Source of the DNA: Rhodococcus tukisamuensis NBRC 100609
GTDB taxonomy: Bacteria; Actinomycetota; Actinomycetes; Mycobacteriales; Mycobacteriaceae
Direction of reading: 5' to 3'
Length of the DNA stretch: 64,000 nt
Assembly: GCF_001894985.1 (NCBI RefSeq)
Contig: NZ_BCXG01000018.1
Coordinates: forward strand, 1 to 64,000
Part shown: in pieces, positions 1 to 8,152 of the stretch
Numbering within the stretch: the first letter of the stretch is position 1
How the letters are laid out: each line of letters begins with the position of its first letter
The notes under the pieces: model-generated
What the model was told of the DNA's origin: nothing
Database searches by the model: none
Seen by the model: only the letters and a program-made list of their open reading frames with translations
Translations under genes and position numbers: made by a program

Positions 1-398
1 GACGCCATCGTCCCGTCGAGCAGCGGCTTGAGGTACTTCTCGTGGTGCTCCTCGGTCCCGAAGAGCTGGAGCACCTCCATGTTTCCGGTGTCGGGGGCAT
101 TGCAGTTGCACGCCTCGGAGGCGAGGTGGCTGCGACCCATGATCTCCGCGAGGGGGGCGTACTCCAGGTTGGTCAGGCCGGGCCCAACCCCGGGGTGCGG
201 GTGGAAGAGATTCCACAGCCCACGCCGGCGGGCCTCCGCCTTGAGCTCCTCGAGGACGGGCGGCTGGAAGTGCGGGTCACCGGACTCACGCATCTGCCGC
301 TCGTAGACCGCCTCCGCCGGATAGACGTGCGTGTCCATGAAGTCGAGCAGGTCAATCCGGTACTTCTCTGCACGGTCGGAAATGTCGAACATGGACAT
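1..398 (-). CDS. acyl-CoA dehydrogenase, N-terminal part (runs off left edge)
   Basis: Only the first ~132 residues are inside the window. The protein starts MSMFDISDRAEKY and continues with an all-helical acyl-CoA dehydrogenase N-terminal domain (HVYPAEAVYERQM near residues 25-37, LEYAPLAEIMGRS, then NCNAPDTGNMEVL). Members of this family oxidise acyl-CoA thioesters with FAD in the cytosol. An AAGGAG ribosome-binding site lies just before ATG 398; ATG 392 is an alternative start two codons on. It is last in a same-strand run after another acyl-CoA dehydrogenase and an SDR gene, which suggests one acyl-CoA catabolic operon. Substrate cannot be told from the sequence. Confidence 0.85.
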   Translation of the reverse strand, partial: MSMFDISDRAEKYRIDLLDFMDTHVYPAEAVYERQMRESGDPHFQPPVLEELKAEARRRGLWNLFHPHPGVGPGLTNLEYAPLAEIMGRSHLASEACNCNAPDTGNMEVLQLFGTEEHHEKYLKPLLDGTMA

Positions 399-445
399 CT
401 GAACTCCTTTGGATGGAAGGAAAATTCGGCGAGTGGCGACGGCGG

Positions 446-1261
446 TCAGTCGCCGAGCAGGGTCTGCTGGTAGCGCCGCATCCCGCGCAGCCACCGGTCG
501 TAGTCGGCGCCCTTGTGTCGGTACATCTCGAGCACCTGCTTGTGCGGCAGGATCAGGAATCGCTCGTCCTCGACGGCGGCAAGCACCACGTCCGCGACGG
601 CGTCGGGTTCGAGCACGTCGCCCGCGGCGGTCACCGCCCGCGTGGCCGCCATCCCCAGCGCGTCCCCGGATTCCTGGCCCTCGTAGAGGAGCTTGGTGTT
701 CACGCCCATCGGGCACAGGCAGCTGACCCGGATTCCCCGGTCGCCGTAGGTGACATTGAGCCACTCCGCGAAGCCGACGGCGGCATGCTTGGTCACCGAG
801 TAGGTGGCGGAACCGATCTGGGTGAGCAGCCCGGCCGCCGACGCGGTGCTCACGAAGTAGCCCTCCCCCCGGTCCAGCCACTGCGGGACGAGCAGCTGGG
901 CGGCACGGATGTGTGCCCGCAGGTTCACGTCGATCGACAGGTCCCAGTCGCTCTCGCCGGCATCGAGTCCGGTCGCCCCGGTGATGCCGGCGTTCGCGAA
1001 GTACATGTCCACCGGGCCGAACTCGGACTCCGCGAGGGCGATGAGCCGAGAGATCTGGGCGGTGTCCGAGACGTCCGCGCCCGCGCTGACGGTGGTGCCC
1101 GGGTGGGCGGCGTTGACCTTCTCGGAGACCGTCCGCGCGGCCGCCTCGTCGAGGTCCGCGACCACGACCTTCGCGCCGTCCGCGGCCAGCCGGGCGACCA
1201 GGGCACCGCCGATGCCGCCGCCACCGCCGGTGACGATGGCAACCTTCTGCGCGACCTTCAT
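446..1261 (-). CDS. SDR family NAD(P)-dependent oxidoreductase
   Basis: This 271-residue protein is a classical short-chain dehydrogenase. The nucleotide-binding glycine motif VTGGGGGIGGALV is near residues 10-22. An acidic residue ends beta-2 (VVVADLDEA), which favours NAD(H). The NAG segment (FANAGITG) and the catalytic YxxxK (SATYSVTKHA) are all present. It would oxidise or reduce an alcohol/ketone, possibly a 3-hydroxyacyl-CoA step given the acyl-CoA dehydrogenase genes on both sides. It has its own promoter-like sequence just upstream, so it may be partly transcribed apart from the dehydrogenase at 1381-3180. Confidence 0.9.
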   Translation of the reverse strand: MKVAQKVAIVTGGGGGIGGALVARLAADGAKVVVADLDEAAARTVSEKVNAAHPGTTVSAGADVSDTAQISRLIALAESEFGPVDMYFANAGITGATGLDAGESDWDLSIDVNLRAHIRAAQLLVPQWLDRGEGYFVSTASAAGLLTQIGSATYSVTKHAAVGFAEWLNVTYGDRGIRVSCLCPMGVNTKLLYEGQESGDALGMAATRAVTAAGDVLEPDAVADVVLAAVEDERFLILPHKQVLEMYRHKGADYDRWLRGMRRYQQTLLGD

Positions 1262-1302
1262 GAGATGTCTCCTCTTTCGCCGTCCGCCGGAGCGCTCAGC
1301 TC

Positions 1303-1331
1303 TGTATAGTTGAATCCGCCGTCAAGTTCAA
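1303..1331 (-). promoter_or_regulatory. sigma-70-type promoter with inverted repeat, for the SDR gene
   Basis: Read on the minus strand there is a -35-like TTGAAC (1331-1326) and a -10-like TATACA (1308-1303) separated by exactly 17 bases. The expected start of transcription is about 35 bases before the SDR start codon. The -35 box overlaps a TTGAA/TTCAA inverted repeat (1310-1314 and 1327-1331), a possible operator. Confidence 0.5.
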
Positions 1332-1380
1332 TAGATGACCGGTCCTGGGCCCACGCCTTCGCGAACCAGGCCCCACCGCT

Positions 1381-3180
1381 TCAGAACCAGGCGGCCTCCA
1401 TGTCCAGTGTGGTGCGGTCGAGGCTGTCGAGCAGGTCCAGCTGCGGGCCCGCCTTGGGCAGTTCGTAGCGGTAGAAGAAGCGCGCGGCCTGCCGCTTGCC
1501 CTCGTAGAAGTCGCCGTCGGCGCCGGCGGCGGCCAGCACCTGCTCGAGCCAGATCCAGGCGATGACGATGTGACCGGCCGCCTCGAGGTAGATCGACGAG
1601 TTCGCCAGTGCCACAGCAGCGTCCCCGTCGGCCCAGAGCCTTTGGGTGGTCCCGACAAGTCGCTGCAGCGCACTCGAGAGTTCGTCGGCGTACCCGGCGG
1701 CGTCACCGCCCGCCGCGCGGGCGCGCTCGACCGTGGCACCGATCGTCTCGGCCAGCAGCGCCAGGCCGGCCCCGCCCTGCATCACCACCTTGCGGCCCAA
1801 CAGGTCCAGGCCCTGGACGCCGTGCGTGCCCTCGTGGATCGGGTTGAGCCGGTTGTCGCGGTAGAACTGCTCGACGTCGTAGTCGCGGGTGTAGCCGTAG
1901 CCCCCGTGTACCTGGATCGCGAGGCTGTTCGCCTCCAGGCACCACTGCGACGGCCAGCTCTTCGCGATCGGCGTCAGCACGTCCAGCAGCAGCGTCGCCC
2001 GGGCCGAGTCCGCGGCGTCCGTGGCCGTGTCCTGCTCGTCCACGAGCTTGGAGCAGTACAGGCCGAGCGCCAGCGCGCCCTCGACATACGCCTTCTGCGC
2101 CAACAGCATTCGCCGCACGTCCGCGTGACGGATCAGCGGCACCGGAGGCGAGGTGGGGTCCTTGTCGTCGGCGGCCCGGCCCTGGGTCCGGGTGCGGGCG
2201 TACTCGACCGACTGCAGGTACCCGGCGTAGCCGAGCGAGATGGCGAGGAAGCCGACGCCGATCCGCGCCTCGTTCATCATGTGGAACATGTAGGACAGGC
2301 CCTTGTTCGGCTCCCCGACCAGGTGGCCGACCGCACCCGCCCGGCCGCCCGGCGTGTGGGTGCCGTCGCCGAAGTTGAGCAGGGTGTTGGTGGTGCCACG
2401 GTTGCCCATCTTGTGGTTCAGGCCCACCAGGGTGACGTCGTTGCGCTCCCCCAGCCCACCCTCGCCGTCCGGCAACACCTTAGGCACGACGAACAGCGAG
2501 ATGCCCTTGACGCCGGCCGGCCCACCCGGGATCTTCGCCAGCACCAGGTGCACGATGTTCTCGGACAGTTCGTGGTCTCCGCCGGAGATCCACATCTTGG
2601 TCCCGGTCAGCCGGTAGCTGCCGTCCTCCTGCGGCTCGGCCCGGGTGGTGATGTCCGCCAGGGACGAGCCGGCCTGGGGCTCGGACAGGCACATGGTGCC
2701 GAAGTAGCGGCCCTCGAGCATCGGACGCACGTAGGTGTCGATCAGCTCCTGGGAGCCGTGCGCGACGATGAGGTTCGCATTGCCGACCGTCAGGAACGCG
2801 TACGAGGAGGTGCTCGCGTTCGCCGCCTGGAACCAGGCGAACGCGGCCCGTGCGACCACGGTCGGCAACTGCATGCCGCCGAGAGACTCGTCGAACTGCC
2901 CGGCGACGAGCCCGGCCCGCCCGAACACGTCCAGCGCCTCCTTGACCTCCGGGATCAGCTCCACGGTGCCGTCCGGCCGCATGGTCGGCTCGTTGGCGTC
3001 GGACTTCTTGTTGTGCGGCGCGAACTGCTTCGTCGCCATGTCCGCGCACAGGTCCAGCACCGCGTCGAAGGTGTCCTTCGAGTGTTCCTCGAATCGCGGC
3101 CGGGTGGTCAACCCGGTCACGTCCAGCCACTCGTAGAGCAGAAAGTCGAGATCTCGACGCGAGAGGGCGGGCGTGGTCAT
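1381..3180 (-). CDS. acyl-CoA dehydrogenase with C-terminal extension domain
   Basis: The 599-residue protein is longer than a standard ~390-residue acyl-CoA dehydrogenase and matches the long subfamily with an extra helical C-terminal domain. Visible motifs are the flavin/substrate loop MCLSEPQAGSSLADI, GTKMWISGGDHEL, the QVHGGYGYTRDYDVEQ helix pair and NPIHEGTHG, which carries the expected catalytic glutamate. It oxidises an acyl-CoA to the 2-enoyl-CoA using FAD. It is transcribed away from the TetR gene at 3295 and a perfect inverted repeat lies between them, so repression by that TetR protein is likely. SDR and a second acyl-CoA dehydrogenase follow on the same strand. Confidence 0.92.
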   Translation of the reverse strand: MTTPALSRRDLDFLLYEWLDVTGLTTRPRFEEHSKDTFDAVLDLCADMATKQFAPHNKKSDANEPTMRPDGTVELIPEVKEALDVFGRAGLVAGQFDESLGGMQLPTVVARAAFAWFQAANASTSSYAFLTVGNANLIVAHGSQELIDTYVRPMLEGRYFGTMCLSEPQAGSSLADITTRAEPQEDGSYRLTGTKMWISGGDHELSENIVHLVLAKIPGGPAGVKGISLFVVPKVLPDGEGGLGERNDVTLVGLNHKMGNRGTTNTLLNFGDGTHTPGGRAGAVGHLVGEPNKGLSYMFHMMNEARIGVGFLAISLGYAGYLQSVEYARTRTQGRAADDKDPTSPPVPLIRHADVRRMLLAQKAYVEGALALGLYCSKLVDEQDTATDAADSARATLLLDVLTPIAKSWPSQWCLEANSLAIQVHGGYGYTRDYDVEQFYRDNRLNPIHEGTHGVQGLDLLGRKVVMQGGAGLALLAETIGATVERARAAGGDAAGYADELSSALQRLVGTTQRLWADGDAAVALANSSIYLEAAGHIVIAWIWLEQVLAAAGADGDFYEGKRQAARFFYRYELPKAGPQLDLLDSLDRTTLDMEAAWF

Positions 3181-3212
3181 GGGGAGGTCCTTCCGGCGGC
3201 GGGTAGCTGTCC

Positions 3213-3232
3213 TACTAAGCGCTTACTTAGTA
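3213..3232. promoter_or_regulatory. TetR-type operator between divergent genes
   Basis: TACTAAG (3213-3219) and CTTAGTA (3226-3232) are perfect inverted arms with a 6-base spacer, and the internal TAAGCGCTTA (3216-3225) is itself a palindrome. It sits between the divergently transcribed acyl-CoA dehydrogenase and TetR gene, the usual place for an autoregulating TetR operator. Confidence 0.65.
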
Positions 3233-3294
3233 TCCCTGCGTGGTGCATGATGTCAAGAGATCACCCACCGCCACGATCACCGAGGAATTTCGCC

Positions 3295-3927
3295 ATGACC
3301 CCAGGACCGGCCCCCGCCGCGAGCCTCGACGAGTCCGTCGCAGCACTGTTCCCCGACGTCACCTCGGACGTGGCCCGGCGCCTGATCGCGTCCGCCGTCG
3401 ACTGCTTCGCCACCCGCGGCTACCACGGCACGACCACCCGGGACATCTCCGAGGGCGCCGGCCTGAGCCCCGCCGCGCTCTACGTGCACTTCAGCACCAA
3501 GGAGCAGGTGCTGTTCCAGTGCAGCCTGGTGGGCCACCAGGGGGTCCTCACCGCCATTCGTGCCGCGGTCTCGGAGCACACCGCCCCCGCCGACCGACTG
3601 CGTGAACTGGTGCGCGCCTTCACCCTCTGGCATGCCCGCTACCACACCATGTGCCGGGTCGCTCAGTACGAACTCTCGGCCCTGACCCCGGAACACCACG
3701 AGACGGTCGCGGTCATCCGTCGCGATACGGAACGGTTTGTGCGGGAAGAGATTCAGCGGGGAGTGGACAGCGGGGACTTCGTCGTTCCCGAGGTGTCCAG
3801 CGCTGCGCTGGCGATCCTCTCGATGGGCATCGACGTGGCCCGCTGGTTCCAGCCCGGGCGGGCGGATCCGGCCACTCTCGCCGATCACTACGCGGCGCTC
3901 GCCACCGCGATGGTCACCGGGACCTGA
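3295..3927 (+). CDS. TetR family transcriptional regulator
   Basis: A 210-residue regulator. The N-terminal DNA-binding helices are typical: RRLIASAVDCFATRGYHGTT, then DISEGAGLSPAALYVHFSTKEQVL (about residues 30-75). The remainder is a helical ligand-binding domain. ATG 3295 was chosen because it gives the standard TetR length; the frame stays open far upstream only as an antisense shadow of the dehydrogenase. The divergent position and the palindrome at 3213-3232 indicate control of the acyl-CoA dehydrogenase operon, probably with an acyl-CoA-type ligand (inference). Confidence 0.9.
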   Translation: MTPGPAPAASLDESVAALFPDVTSDVARRLIASAVDCFATRGYHGTTTRDISEGAGLSPAALYVHFSTKEQVLFQCSLVGHQGVLTAIRAAVSEHTAPADRLRELVRAFTLWHARYHTMCRVAQYELSALTPEHHETVAVIRRDTERFVREEIQRGVDSGDFVVPEVSSAALAILSMGIDVARWFQPGRADPATLADHYAALATAMVTGT

Positions 3928-3948
3928 CGTCACCGGGCTCTCCAGACG

Positions 3949-4007
3949 CCGAACGGGCGGTTACCGGGGAGGCCTCTCGGCCGCTGTCCCGGTAACCGCC
4001 CGTTCGG
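3949..4007. terminator. bidirectional hairpin between convergent genes
   Basis: Two perfect 20-base inverted arms (3949-3968 and 3988-4007) enclose a 19-base loop. The hairpin lies between the converging stop codons of the TetR gene and the mannosyltransferase gene. It lacks a long U-tract, as is common in high-GC actinobacteria. Confidence 0.75.
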
Positions 4008-4016
4008 GGTGGTCGA

Positions 4017-4754
4017 TCAGTTGGTGCGCTTGCCGAACCGCAGCTTCCACGGCACCAGCGCGGACTCGAGCTGCACGCCGAGGCTCATCTTGGACACGCC
4101 GATGCTGCGCTCCTCGAACTTGATGGGGACCTCGGCAATGGTCATGCCGTGCTGGACGGTGCGGTAGTTCATCTCCACCTGGAAGGCGTAGCCGTTGCAC
4201 TGCACCGACTCGACGTCGATCGCCCGGAGGGTCTGCGCGTGCCACGCCTTGAAGCCCGCGGTCGCGTCCTTGACGCCGAGACGCAGGATGGCGTTGACGT
4301 AGAAGTTCGCCCACGCCGACAGCGCCTTGCGGTGCCACGGCCAGTCGCTCGCGACCGCGCCGCCCTCGACGTACCGCGACCCGAGCACCACCGCCGCGTC
4401 CGTCGTCGTCAGCTTCTCGACCATGGCCGGGATCGCCGTGGTGGGGTGCGAGAGGTCGGCGTCCATCTGGATCACGATGTCCGCACCCTCAGCCAGCGCC
4501 CGGCTCATCCCGGCGACGTAGGCGCGCCCCAGGCCGTCCTTGACGGTCCGGTGCAGCACCGCGACGGGAATCGGACCCTCGGCCGCGAGGGCGTCGGCGA
4601 CGTCGCCGGTGCCGTCCGGGGAGTTGTCGTCGACGACCAGGACATGCAGGTTCGGGAGCCGGAGCGCCGCGAGCAGGTCCACGATCTTCGGCAGGTTGTC
4701 GCGCTCGTTGTAGGTCGGCACAACGACGGTGATCTTCGGGGCGACGCTGTTCAT
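4017..4754 (-). CDS. polyprenol monophosphomannose synthase-like glycosyltransferase (GT2)
   Basis: About 245 residues of a GT-A, family 2 fold: VVVPTYNERDNLPKIV near the N-terminus, VVDDNSPDGTGD, and the metal/nucleotide motif QMDADLSHP. The combination and length match the soluble catalytic domain of dolichol/polyprenol-phosphate mannosyltransferases (mycobacterial Ppm1 domain 2). These make the lipid-linked mannose donor for lipomannan, LAM and protein mannosylation. No membrane segments are present, so it would need an anchoring partner encoded elsewhere. ATG 4754 is preferred over ATG 4766 because AAGGTTGG lies at a suitable distance before it. Confidence 0.85.
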   Translation of the reverse strand: MNSVAPKITVVVPTYNERDNLPKIVDLLAALRLPNLHVLVVDDNSPDGTGDVADALAAEGPIPVAVLHRTVKDGLGRAYVAGMSRALAEGADIVIQMDADLSHPTTAIPAMVEKLTTTDAAVVLGSRYVEGGAVASDWPWHRKALSAWANFYVNAILRLGVKDATAGFKAWHAQTLRAIDVESVQCNGYAFQVEMNYRTVQHGMTIAEVPIKFEERSIGVSKMSLGVQLESALVPWKLRFGKRTN

Positions 4755-4907
4755 ACCAACCTTCATTTGATCTGTGATCCCGACTGTCGTGAGGTGCTAC
4801 GACGAGTGCGGTCGCGAACAAATCACAAATCCTACTACCGGGTCCACCCCGGAATGCCAGCCAGGCGGCCTCCGGCCCAGGTGGGCGGGCGACCTGCTGG
4901 GTGTTTG

Positions 4908-5321
4908 CTACCCGATTCCGGGGATGAATCCCGGGTAGACGAAGTGACCCGGGCCACCGCCGGGCAGGTTCGAGCCGGTCGAGCCGGGGAAGTCGTACGC
5001 GAGCTTGACCAGCTTGTGCGGGTTCCCGTTCTGGTCGGCCTGCCAGCAGTCGGTCGTGACCCCGTGGAAGCCCTGGCACACGATGCGGGTGCTGGTACCG
5101 AACGGCGAGGTGAGCCGGTCCGCGCTGACGAAGGGATTCCAGTAGTCGAGGTCGGTCGGCATCAGGAAGGCCTTGGTGTCGTACGGGACGATCGGGCTGG
5201 GGTACGGCGGCGGCGTAGGCCACTCGTCCGCCGCAGCGGTGCCTGCTGCCCCCAGGAGGGCGGTGGCGGCGACGGCCGCGGTCGCGGCGATCCGGGCGGC
5301 GCGGTGGGTGGTGATGCTCAT
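4908..5321 (-). CDS. small secreted protein of unknown function
   Basis: This 137-residue protein starts at ATG 5321 behind an AGGAGAGG-like ribosome-binding site. Residues 1-32 form a Sec signal peptide with an alanine-rich core and a cleavage site after GTAAA, giving a mature N-terminus DEWPTPPPYPSP. The mature ~105 residues are rich in Pro, Gly and Asp and contain two cysteines (IVCQGFHG and TDCWQAD) that could form a disulfide. No family was recognised. The reading frame is open further upstream but has no start signal there. Confidence 0.8.
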   Translation of the reverse strand: MSITTHRAARIAATAAVAATALLGAAGTAAADEWPTPPPYPSPIVPYDTKAFLMPTDLDYWNPFVSADRLTSPFGTSTRIVCQGFHGVTTDCWQADQNGNPHKLVKLAYDFPGSTGSNLPGGGPGHFVYPGFIPGIG

Positions 5322-5523
5322 GTCAGACCTCTCCTCGACGGGTGTTCGGTCGGTCGATGTGCCCCACTGAAGCCCAGGACGCCCGAAAGGCATCGACACA
5401 GGACACATCGCCGGGAGAGTCGAAGGAGTTACACGAGGTGATCGACGCCGGTGCCGCCGCGGAGGCGCTAGCGTCGAGCGAACCGGGGAACCGACCGCCG
5501 CTGCGACACCAGACGAGGCCGCC

Positions 5524-7161
5524 ATGCACAGCAACCGGACCGACGCCGCACCCGCCGACCTGGTGCTGTTCGGCGACGTCGTCACCATGGACGAGGCGCG
5601 GCCGCGGGCGCGGGCGGTGGCGGTGCGCGACGGCCGGATCGCGGCCGTCGGGGAACGCGCCGAGGTCGAGGCGCTGATCGGGCCGGCCACCACGACCGTC
5701 GACGTCGGCACGGCCTGCGTCCTACCCGGGTTCGTCGAACCGCACGGACATCCCCTCGAGGAGGCGATCGTGCTGGGCCCGGCCGTCGTCGACGTCCGGC
5801 CGGTCACGATGCCCGACGCCGACGACGTCGTGCGCGCCGTCCACGACGCGGTCCGCACCGCAGGTTCCGCGGGCGCTTTCCTCAACGGTTGGGATCCACT
5901 GTTGCAGAAGGGCTTACCCGAGCCCAACCGCGTCTGGCTCGACGCGGTCGCACCGGAGCACCCGCTGGTGATCATGCACAACTCCGGCCACGTCGCCTAC
6001 TTCAACACCGCCGCCGCGACGGCCGCCGGGGTCGATCGAGACACCCCGGACCCGGTGGGCGGCTCGTACGGCCGGGACGCGGCGGGCGAACTCGACGGCG
6101 CCGCCTACGAGACGCCGGCCGTCTTCGCGGTCGCGGGGCACGCGATGACCGTCGGAGACGACTTCCCCGCGCTGGTGGCCGCGGAGTGCGCGCGCCTGAA
6201 CGCCGCCGGGATCACCACGATCGGCGAGATGTCGTTCGACCCGCGAATGCGACAGACCCTCAACGCAATCGCCGCCACCGGCGCCCTGACGACACGGCTG
6301 CGCCTGTACGAGATGTCCAACCCGGAACGCACCACCGACGCCACTCCGGGCGAGGGCGACGACCTGGTGCGTCAGGTCGGCATCAAGGTCTGGTCGGACG
6401 GGTCGCCCTGGGTCGGCAATGTCGCCACCAGCTTTCCCTACCTCGACACCGCGGCCACCCGCGCGCTCGGCATCGCCTGCACCCACGGCCACGCCAACTA
6501 CACCGGCGAACAGATCCACGACATCAGTGCCGCCTACTTCGACAAGGGCTGGCAGATCGCCTGTCACGCCCACGGCGACGACGCGATCACGATGGTGCTC
6601 GACGCGTGGGAGCAGATGCTCCGGGAGAATCCGCGCGACGACCACCGACTGCGCCTCGAACACGTCGGCGCGATGCGACCCGACCAGTTCCGTCGCGCCA
6701 CCGATCTCGGCGTGACGGTCAGCATCTTCGTCGACCACCTGCACTACTGGGGCGACGTGCTGGTCGACGACCTCTTCGGCCCCGAACACGGGAGCACCTG
6801 GGCCGCAGCCGGTTCCGCACTGGCGGCCGGCCAACGGTTCTCGTTCCACAACGACGGTCCGGTCACCCCCGCGAACCCGCTGCGGAACATTCACGACGCC
6901 GTCAACCGGCTCTCGCCCAGCGGTCGTGTCGTCGGCCCGGAGGAACGAATCCCGGTGGACGCGGCGCTGCGCGCCCAGACCGTGAACGCTGCCTGGCAGC
7001 TGCAGAGCGAGGACGTCGTCGGCTCCCTCTTCCCCGGCGCGCACGCGGACCTCGTCGTCCTCTCGGGAAACCCGCTCGAGGTGGATCCGGCCACCCTCGC
7101 GGACCTACGTGTGGTCGCCACCGTCTTCGAAGGTCGGACGGTCCATGGCCGGCTCGGCTAG
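5524..7161 (+). CDS. YtcJ-like amidohydrolase
   Basis: The 545-residue protein has the amidohydrolase-superfamily layout. An N-terminal beta-sandwich strand (ADLVLFGDVVTMD, AVAVRDGRIAAVG) is followed by PGFVEPHGHP, whose HxH supplies metal ligands. Further features are CHAHGDDAI, LEHVGAM, a late FHNDGPV aspartate, and a C-terminal sandwich strand with ADLVVLSGNPLEV. YtcJ-type enzymes hydrolyse amide or related bonds; the substrate is unknown. ATG 5524 follows a GAGG sequence. It is not obviously in an operon, and the 22-bp-spaced repeats at 7192-7249 lie just past its stop. Confidence 0.88.
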   Translation: MHSNRTDAAPADLVLFGDVVTMDEARPRARAVAVRDGRIAAVGERAEVEALIGPATTTVDVGTACVLPGFVEPHGHPLEEAIVLGPAVVDVRPVTMPDADDVVRAVHDAVRTAGSAGAFLNGWDPLLQKGLPEPNRVWLDAVAPEHPLVIMHNSGHVAYFNTAAATAAGVDRDTPDPVGGSYGRDAAGELDGAAYETPAVFAVAGHAMTVGDDFPALVAAECARLNAAGITTIGEMSFDPRMRQTLNAIAATGALTTRLRLYEMSNPERTTDATPGEGDDLVRQVGIKVWSDGSPWVGNVATSFPYLDTAATRALGIACTHGHANYTGEQIHDISAAYFDKGWQIACHAHGDDAITMVLDAWEQMLRENPRDDHRLRLEHVGAMRPDQFRRATDLGVTVSIFVDHLHYWGDVLVDDLFGPEHGSTWAAAGSALAAGQRFSFHNDGPVTPANPLRNIHDAVNRLSPSGRVVGPEERIPVDAALRAQTVNAAWQLQSEDVVGSLFPGAHADLVVLSGNPLEVDPATLADLRVVATVFEGRTVHGRLG

Positions 7162-7191
7162 TCCGACCCGGGCGGCCGAACACCCCGAATT

Positions 7192-7249
7192 GGGCAATCC
7201 GGACGCACCTTCCGGGCAAACCGGACCTACCGCCCAGGCAAATCGGACG
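7192..7249. repeat. three direct repeats with exact 22-bp spacing
   Basis: A 14-base unit close to GGGCAAACCGGACC begins at 7192, 7214 and 7236. The copies differ at one to three positions. The exact 22-base period (two helical turns) puts all copies on one DNA face, which is typical of cooperative regulator sites. The block lies in the 325-base gap before the secreted-protein gene at 7487; nothing else was recognised in that gap. Confidence 0.6.
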
Positions 7250-7486
7250 TCTCGAACTGGACGGTCTTTCAGTGCCCTTACCTGCACTTTTGCTGCCGAG
7301 GGCGGCTGTTGACAGCCGCGCCCCGAGCAGTCTTTACTGAGCCTGCCCTCACCAAGGGAAGGCTTACCATCTCGTGCCTCGGTACGGGGGTTCCGGCAGT
7401 TCGACCGCTGATCCCCGAGGGCTCCGGCACGAACACCATTCGCCGCGTGCGTGGGGCGCGGCGACGATCGAAAAGGAACTCATCAC

Positions 7487-7969
7487 ATGGCTTCACAGCT
7501 CGCGCGGCGCATCGGCGCCGCCGGTGTCATCGCAGGATTCTCGGCTATCGCGCTGATCGCGAACCCGGCCCTCGGCTCGGCCACGGTCACCGGCTCCTCG
7601 ACCGTCACCACCGGCACGACGACCGTCACCGTCGCGCTCCACAACATCGCCACCACCGAGGCGATGAACCACTGTGAGGCCCAGATCTTCCCGTTCGACG
7701 CCGCGGTCTACGACAAGACCACCCGGGTCGACGAGATCAAGTATGCCGGCTTCACCGGCGGCGAGGCCACCGGCACCTCCATCGAGCTGCCGGCCGGCAC
7801 CTACGCGGTGATCACGCAGTGCAAGGAAGGCGCCAGCACCAACCCGTACGTCAAGCTCGGCGAGCCCGCGAAGGTGGTCCTGACCGGCACGCCCACCACG
7901 ACCCCGGGCGGCGGCAGCGCAGACTTCGGCCTGGGCGACCTGCTCGGCCTGCTCGGCTTCGACAGCTAG
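7487..7969 (+). CDS. small secreted protein of unknown function
   Basis: This 160-residue protein starts at ATG 7487, six to ten bases after an AAAAGGA ribosome-binding site. The first ~31 residues form a signal peptide (RRIGAAGVIAGFSAIALIANPALGSA). The mature part is threonine-rich at first (TVTTGTTTVTVALHN) and contains two cysteines (HCEAQIF and TQCKEG) and a Gly-rich tail ending FGLGDLLGLLGF. It resembles the many small exported Rhodococcus/Nocardia proteins without assigned function. A 34-base perfect palindrome follows the stop codon. Confidence 0.8.
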   Translation: MASQLARRIGAAGVIAGFSAIALIANPALGSATVTGSSTVTTGTTTVTVALHNIATTEAMNHCEAQIFPFDAAVYDKTTRVDEIKYAGFTGGEATGTSIELPAGTYAVITQCKEGASTNPYVKLGEPAKVVLTGTPTTTPGGGSADFGLGDLLGLLGFDS

Positions 7970-7984
7970 TCGACCATCAGCTGA

Positions 7985-8018
7985 GTGGCCGGTGTCCGCA
8001 ATTGCGGACACCGGCCAC
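7985..8018. terminator. perfect 34-bp palindrome after secreted-protein gene
   Basis: The arms 7985-8001 and 8002-8018 are exact reverse complements (GTGGCCGGTGTCCGCAA and its complement). The palindrome starts 16 bases after the stop codon, so a terminator role is likely. Confidence 0.7.
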
Positions 8019-8102
8019 CCAGCGCCCGTTTCACCGTCGGACCCTCCCGGTGACCGGGAGAACTCACCAACTTCCCCAAAAACCGCTGCGCCGTCACGGA
8101 AC
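8014..8102. repeat. 89-bp imperfect repeat, copy A
   Basis: This copy starts GCCACCCAGCGCCCG, includes CGGGAGAACTCACC and ends in CACGGAAC. It matches 9780-9868 at roughly four of five positions. The two copies flank kshA, and this one forms most of the kshA upstream region. Confidence 0.7.
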
Positions 8103-8152
8103 ATGTCCTCATCACATCCATGTGCAACACGCACGAGAGAGATGAGGTCACG

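Noticed and set aside
1570-3927. Long plus-strand open frame opposite the acyl-CoA dehydrogenase
   Set aside because: Its first ~570 codons are antisense to a clear dehydrogenase gene and have Arg/Val-rich composition typical of GC-rich shadow frames; only the TetR part from 3295 is real.
8095-8106. KstR-like operator before kshA
   Set aside because: GGAACATGTCC has only half of the TNNAACNNGTTNNA pattern of the steroid regulator, so it was not called.
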